NCBI GenBank assembly: GCA_016296675.1
Contig: JAEDIV010000092.1
Coordinates: forward strand, 1 to 10,440
Direction of reading: 5' to 3'
DNA from: Clostridia bacterium
GTDB taxonomy: Bacteria > Bacillota > Clostridia > Christensenellales > Aristaeellaceae
DNA length: 10,440 nucleotides
The position numbers and the translations under genes were made by a program. This document shows positions 7,244 through 10,440 of this stretch, in pieces (position 1 is the first letter of the stretch; each line of letters opens with the position of its first letter). Under the pieces are notes generated by a model. It made no database searches. It saw only the letters and a program-made list of their open reading frames with translations, and was not told the origin of the DNA.

Positions 7244-7706
7244 GCAGAACTTCTTCTGCAAACGATCCGCCCTGAACGGCGATGTATTTTCCTGCAAGAT
7301 CCTCTGCCTTTTCAATGCCGGAATCCTTCTTGGTGAGAATGACGATGCAGTTTTTTAAGCAAGCCTCCGTCATGCACATGGCTTCCTGACGGGCAGGGGT
7401 GATGGACATGCCGTTTTAGATACAGTCGATATTTCCGCCATCCAGAAGCGCTTTCTTGGCCGCCCTGTCGATGGGCTGAGTCTTGGGCTCTACGCCCAAA
7501 CGCTTTGAGACTTCCGCCGTAAGGTCAATGTCAATGCCGACGATATTTCCGTTTTCGTCGTTAATGCCCATCGGCGGGAAGCTGTCATCCAGGCTCAGAA
7601 TCAGATATCCTTTTTCCTGAATTGCCTTAAGAGAATTGTCTTCCTCAGCCAATGCAACAAAAGAGGACACAAGAACAAGCGCCATAAGAAATGCAAACAG
7701 TTTTTT
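7209..7706 (-). pseudogene. Decayed substrate-binding protein of a polar amino-acid ABC transporter (SBP_bac_3)
   Basis: The minus-strand frame reads a lipoprotein-like or signal peptide stretch (KKLFAFLMALVLVSSFVALAEE), then SLDDSFPPMG, NGNIVGIDIDL and GGNIDCI, a TAA stop (7418-7416), and in the same frame NGMSITPARQEAM, LKNCIVILTKKDSGI and LAGKYIAVQGGSFAEEVL. The family normally has Trp where the stop lies (IWNGM). The normal start is also lost: AAGGA lies at the right distance before the KKL codons, but the codon there is TAT (7709-7707), and the nearest ATG upstream is out of frame. Only about 160 of the usual 250-270 residues remain; the sequence then runs directly into the ATPase fragment and closes at 7209. 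A Trp-to-Arg change at PIDR is a further sign of decay. The first half could still be translated from ATG 7685 as an 89-residue fragment, but no function is expected. The clustered lesions make a sequencing error unlikely. Confidence 0.85.
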
Positions 7707-7766
7707 ATATCGGGTTCCTTCATAAATACTTTATTTTGCTAACGTGGTGCTATATCAAAACAGCAG

Positions 7767-7782
7767 TATTGATATGTCAATA
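7767..7782. promoter_or_regulatory. Dyad TATTGA-N4-TCAATA, possible operator
   Basis: A perfect 6-bp dyad with a 4-bp spacer lies in the gap between the dead transporter and the serine hydrolase gene, about 20 bp upstream of the proposed -35 of the latter. The size fits a dimeric regulator site. It is a single copy in AT-rich DNA, so chance is possible. Confidence 0.25.
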
Positions 7783-7800
7783 TTCACGCATGTAAATTTC

Positions 7801-7829
7801 TTGTATTTTTGCGGCAAATCCATTATACT
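7801..7829 (+). promoter_or_regulatory. Promoter of the serine hydrolase gene
   Basis: TTGTAT (7801-7806, 3 of 6 to consensus), a 17-bp spacer and TATACT (7824-7829, 5 of 6) lie 30 nt before the start codon, with an AAGGAG ribosome binding site at 7844-7849. Spacing is ideal and the -35 is weak. Confidence 0.5.
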
Positions 7830-7859
7830 TAATCTATCAAAGGAAGGAGTGAAACAAGC

Positions 7860-9257
7860 ATGGAATTCAAGCGTTCAACGCCCGGAAAGCTGGGCATTTC
7901 CCCGAAAGCCGTCACCGCATTTTTAAACGCAGTCAACGATAAGGAATTGGGTCTTCATTCGTTTATGCTCATCCGCCACGGTGAAGTCGCTGCCGAAGGC
8001 TGGTGGAAGCCGTATTCTCCCGATTATGTGCATATGCTTTTCTCCCTGAGCAAGTCCTTCACCTCAACAGCCGTGGGCTTCGCCTGTCAGGAAGGGCTTT
8101 TGTCAATTGACGAAAAGGTGGTTTCCTTCTTTAAAGACGAGCTTCCCGCGAACCCCTGCGAAAACATGATGAATATGACGGTCAGAAACCTTCTCACCAT
8201 GGGCACCGGGCATTCCAAAGAGCCCAATGCCTTAAACGGCGAAAAATGGGCTTATAACTTTCTCACTTCCTATGTCGACAAAACGCCAGGCAGTATCTTT
8301 ACCTACAACACCCCGGCGACCTACATGCTGAGCCGGATCGTGCAGAAAGTAACCGGCGAAAAGGTGTTTGACTATCTGAAACCCCGTCTTTTCGATGTGC
8401 TCGGCATCAAAAACATCTGGTGGGAGGAATCGCCCGAAGGCGCAAACACCGGCGGCTTCGGTCTCAATCTCCATACGGAAGACATCGCAAAATTCGGCCA
8501 GTTCCTCTTAAATAAAGGAAATGTTGACGGAAAGCAGATCCTGAATTCCGAATGGATCGGCCTGGCGACCTCCAAACAGATTTCAAACGGCGATCCAAAT
8601 GAAGACAGCGACTGGTCGCAGGGCTACGGCTTCCAGTTCTGGCGGTGCAAGCGCGACGGCGTATACAGAGGCGACGGCGCGTTCGGTCAGTACTGCATCG
8701 TCATGCCGAAACAGGACGCGGTTCTTGCCGTTACCAGCGGTTCCAACGACATTGGGCAGATTTTGAACGAAGCCTGGACGCATCTGCTCCCCGCAATGGG
8801 CGAACCCACAGAAGACGACGGTCTTGATGAAATGAACGATGTAATTCAAAGCCTCTCCATTCCCCTTCCCGAAGGCAGCAAAAGCGTAAACATCGAAAAT
8901 GCGGAATACAACCTTGCCGTAAATCCCCTGGGTCTGAAGACGCTGAAAGTAACCCGCGATCAAACAAGCGCAAAGCTCACCATCACCTACTGTCAGGAAA
9001 ACGCCTATCAGAAAAACGAGGAAATCCCCTTCGGCTTCGGAGAATGGATCGAAAACGGCGAAGGTTTTGGTCATACCTTTGCAGCCTGCGTGCAGCAGGA
9101 AGACGGAAGCATCCGCTTCAAATTCATCCTTGCCGATACGCCGTTTATCCGCGAAGTAACCCTTCTGCAAAACGGCGATTTCGCAGAAATCACCCTCAGG
9201 CAGAACGTGGGCTTCCAGCCGGTCGATCTGTATCTGATCGGAAAGAAAGCCCTGTAA
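7860..9257 (+). CDS. Beta-lactamase-fold serine hydrolase (PF00144 class, cytoplasmic)
   Basis: 465-residue member of the serine beta-lactamase/class C family (esterases, D-aminopeptidases, peptide hydrolases). The first motif is SLSK (62-65: nucleophile Ser62, general base Lys65). The second is YNT (149-151) in the context FTYNTPATYMLSRIV, where Tyr149 is the expected catalytic tyrosine. The third region is probably GDGAFGQ (271-277), in place of the KTG triad of true beta-lactamases, as is usual for the esterase-like branch. The catalytic domain ends near 310. Residues about 325-465 form a beta-rich C-terminal domain of unknown role. There is no signal peptide, so it acts in the cytoplasm; a cell-wall or secreted beta-lactamase role is unlikely. 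AAGGAG lies 10 nt before ATG 7860. The gene is monocistronic, divergent from the dead transporter and convergent with the acetyltransferase. Its substrate cannot be told from sequence. Confidence 0.88.
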   Translation: MEFKRSTPGKLGISPKAVTAFLNAVNDKELGLHSFMLIRHGEVAAEGWWKPYSPDYVHMLFSLSKSFTSTAVGFACQEGLLSIDEKVVSFFKDELPANPCENMMNMTVRNLLTMGTGHSKEPNALNGEKWAYNFLTSYVDKTPGSIFTYNTPATYMLSRIVQKVTGEKVFDYLKPRLFDVLGIKNIWWEESPEGANTGGFGLNLHTEDIAKFGQFLLNKGNVDGKQILNSEWIGLATSKQISNGDPNEDSDWSQGYGFQFWRCKRDGVYRGDGAFGQYCIVMPKQDAVLAVTSGSNDIGQILNEAWTHLLPAMGEPTEDDGLDEMNDVIQSLSIPLPEGSKSVNIENAEYNLAVNPLGLKTLKVTRDQTSAKLTITYCQENAYQKNEEIPFGFGEWIENGEGFGHTFAACVQQEDGSIRFKFILADTPFIREVTLLQNGDFAEITLRQNVGFQPVDLYLIGKKAL

Positions 9258-9547
9258 AACTGCATAAAAAGAATCCCCGGCGTTTGCCGGAGCGTTCATA
9301 AAACCGACAAGGCGCTGTCTCAAAATACATTCAAACTCCGTTAATCGTGTATCTCCATGAAATGATCAAAGATTACGGGACGGGAAACCCGTCCCCTACA
9401 TAACGAAGAAGCTGTTTTCTTCCTGTAGGGGACGGGTTTCCCGTCCCGCTGTGTTGCTTTTTTGAGGTTTTATTCTGAATAGGACAGGCCCTCTTGAATA
9501 TTCTTCCGTTTTGGGAAAGGCGCCCTTTTTGTCAGATAAATTGGAAT
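9258..9547. other. Convergent intergenic region with palindromic repeat
   Basis: This 290-bp gap separates two converging genes. It holds a weak hairpin shortly after the hydrolase stop (CCGGC 9277-9281, GCCGG 9286-9290) with no T-run, then the strong inverted repeat at 9376-9448 and a T6 run at 9458-9463. GGCGCTGTCTCAAAA at 9311-9325 and the inverted AGGACAGGCCCT at 9481-9492 are loosely similar inverted ends. The left one resembles the terminal repeats of some Firmicutes insertion elements, so the stretch may be a degenerate miniature element. No protein-coding potential was seen. Confidence 0.5.
9376..9448. repeat. 25-bp perfect inverted repeat with nested hairpins (REP/MITE-like)
   Basis: Arms 9376-9400 and 9424-9448 are exact reverse complements. 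Between them GAAGAA (9405-9410) pairs with TTCTTC (9417-9422), extending the stem past a bulge to a 6-nt loop. Each arm is itself a hairpin (GGGACGGG, AAA, CCCGTCCC), so the element can fold as one long stem or as two short ones. It lies between converging genes and could stop transcription from both sides. The make-up resembles dispersed intergenic palindromes of Clostridia; copy number cannot be seen here. Confidence 0.85.
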
Positions 9548-10279
9548 TTATCGGTCGATATAGTAGTACATTAAATCTACTGGCTTATCCAATCCTTCGT
9601 GCCAAAGTGCCTTGTGGCGAATACCCTCGTTGCTGAACCCTAGCTTTTCGAGCAGTTTAATTGAAGGAGTGTTCTCGGGAAGGACTCCCGCTACTACCAT
9701 ATCAAATAACAAGTCTTTTTGTAACAAACTGATAATGGCCGATATTGCTTCATATGCATATCCGTTCCGCTGGTGTTTGGGACTGATTGCATATCCGATT
9801 TCTTTAGAGGACACGGCTCTGGAATCATCAGAAAAAACATTTATCGTTCCGATAACCTCATTGGTACTTTGAAGGACGATAACATATTGACCTTCTCTTT
9901 CTTCGAAAAGCTTCATCCGTTCCCAATAATCTTCGTCCATTGTATTGAATGGCTTGCATCCGTCCAAATACATGCCTTGTTCATCGGACATAAACGAAAA
10001 ACATGCAGTTGCATCATCCATACAAAATCGTCTAATGACTAAACGCTCAGTTTTCAGAACAAGATTCGGTAGAAGTAGCAAGGAAACTGCATATGCCAAA
10101 AAAGCCTCATACATAGAGGTATCAATTTTCGTATCATTAAGTACTATATTGTTAATAGCATTATTGGTGACCAGTTCGTACTTAGGCGCATCTGCAGTAT
10201 TGTTATTTGTCACAAGAACAGAAATACCGTGTTCCTTGCAAAGTTCAATATAGCGATTATGTAGCTGTTCTCTTTCCAT
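9548..10279 (-). CDS. GNAT-family N-acetyltransferase (RimJ/RimL-like) with N-terminal extension
   Basis: 243 residues from the chosen start. Residues about 75-243 form a Gcn5-related acetyltransferase of the RimJ/RimL type: TERLVIRRF (77-85) opening the fold, EIGYAISPKHQRNGYAYEA with the acetyl-CoA pyrophosphate loop QRNGYA (170-175), and NTPSIKLLEKLGF (203-215). It transfers acetyl from acetyl-CoA to a protein N-terminus or small amine; the acceptor is unknown. The first 74 residues (IELCKEHGISVLVTNN, INNIVLNDTKIDTSMYEAF) are not part of the usual fold and may be a separate small domain. An in-frame TTG at 10300 would add 7 residues, but AAGGA at 10290-10294 is 10 nt from ATG 10279 and overlaps the region just after that TTG. 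The gene is visibly richer in A and T than its neighbours and uses more A/T-ending codons, which suggests separate acquisition. Monocistronic. Confidence 0.85.
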   Translation of the reverse strand: MEREQLHNRYIELCKEHGISVLVTNNNTADAPKYELVTNNAINNIVLNDTKIDTSMYEAFLAYAVSLLLLPNLVLKTERLVIRRFCMDDATACFSFMSDEQGMYLDGCKPFNTMDEDYWERMKLFEEREGQYVIVLQSTNEVIGTINVFSDDSRAVSSKEIGYAISPKHQRNGYAYEAISAIISLLQKDLLFDMVVAGVLPENTPSIKLLEKLGFSNEGIRHKALWHEGLDKPVDLMYYYIDR

Positions 10280-10289
10280 ACAATCAAAT

Positions 10290-10294
10290 TCCTT
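10290..10294 (-). promoter_or_regulatory. Ribosome binding site that fixes the acetyltransferase start
   Basis: AAGGA on the minus strand, 10 nt before ATG 10279. It lies downstream of the alternative TTG at 10300, so it can serve only the ATG. AT-rich sequence further upstream (10320-10350) contains TATATT-like boxes, but no promoter with good spacing could be fixed. Confidence 0.6.
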
Positions 10295-10357
10295 CGTCAA
10301 ATTCAGGTTTGTTTAACAGAATATATACTATCACAATTCTGCCGCATATACAACAGC

Positions 10358-10385
10358 AGGCACAGCAGTTCAAACCGCTGTGCCT
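10358..10385. repeat. Hairpin abutting the right terminal repeat
   Basis: AGGCACAGC (10358-10366) and GCTGTGCCT (10377-10385) pair perfectly over 9 bp around a 10-nt loop that can pair partly. No T-run follows on either strand, so it is not a classical terminator. Its outer base is shared with the 55-bp repeat, mirroring the hairpin at 54-88 on the left side, although the stem sequences differ. Confidence 0.7.
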
Positions 10386-10439
10386 CAGATCATCAACAAA
10401 CCTCCGGGAGAGGTATGGAGAGGGAGATAACTTCCTCTC
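10385..10439 (-). repeat. Terminal 55-bp inverted repeat, right copy
   Basis: Exact reverse complement of bases 1-55; the match breaks at 10384. One further base (10440) lies outside it. Together the two copies bracket the whole window in inverted orientation. Confidence 0.9.
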
Positions 10440-10440
10440 C

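Noticed and set aside
7416..7418. Stop codon in the binding-protein gene as a recoding (selenocysteine or Trp reassignment) site
   Set aside because: The codon is TAA, not TGA. The gene also lacks its start and is truncated and fused, so decay explains it better.
8583..9323. 246-codon minus-strand frame opposite the serine hydrolase
   Set aside because: Antisense to a gene with clear catalytic motifs; no start signal and no family resemblance.

Overview
The window suggests a low-to-mid GC Gram-positive anaerobe of the Clostridia type. This rests on three things: strong GGAGG-type ribosome binding sites, a DacF-type D,D-carboxypeptidase, and a rhodanese-less ThiI paired with a NifZ-like cysteine desulfurase. 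The taxonomy is inference from gene content. No rRNA, tRNA, CRISPR array or phage structural gene was seen.

Layout: the left two thirds (93-6930) lies on the minus strand. Read in the direction of transcription it holds: (i) a two-TM membrane protein (6373-6930) with its own extended -10 promoter and a strong terminator; (ii) a tight cluster of cysteine desulfurase (5138-6283), thiI (3983-5137), an MrfA/Hrq1-type DUF1998 helicase (1700-3976) and a short protein equal to only the C-terminal part of an AlkZ/YcaQ-type DNA glycosylase (1333-1707), with junctions of 0 nt, 6 nt and an 8-nt overlap; (iii) a secreted D-Ala-D-Ala carboxypeptidase (93-1268), 64 nt downstream. The cluster joins tRNA sulfuration (desulfurase feeding ThiI) with a DNA adduct/crosslink repair helicase and a remnant or streamlined crosslink-glycosylase domain.

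The middle (7032-7706) is a graveyard. A polar amino-acid ABC transporter substrate-binding protein has lost its start codon, carries an in-frame TAA at a position usually occupied by Trp, and is joined by a large deletion directly to the Walker A end of the cognate ATPase. That ATPase then suffers a 1-nt frameshift and stops after the Q-loop. The permease is gone.

The right third has a cytoplasmic beta-lactamase-fold serine hydrolase (7860-9257, plus strand) and a convergent, AT-richer GNAT acetyltransferase with an extra N-terminal region (9548-10279, minus strand). Between them is a 25-bp perfect inverted repeat built from smaller hairpins (9376-9448). The window is bounded by a perfect 55-bp inverted repeat (1-55 and 10385-10439), each copy abutted on its inner side by an unrelated hairpin. 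This may be a dispersed repeat at which an assembly contig ended, or the boundary of a mobile or invertible segment.
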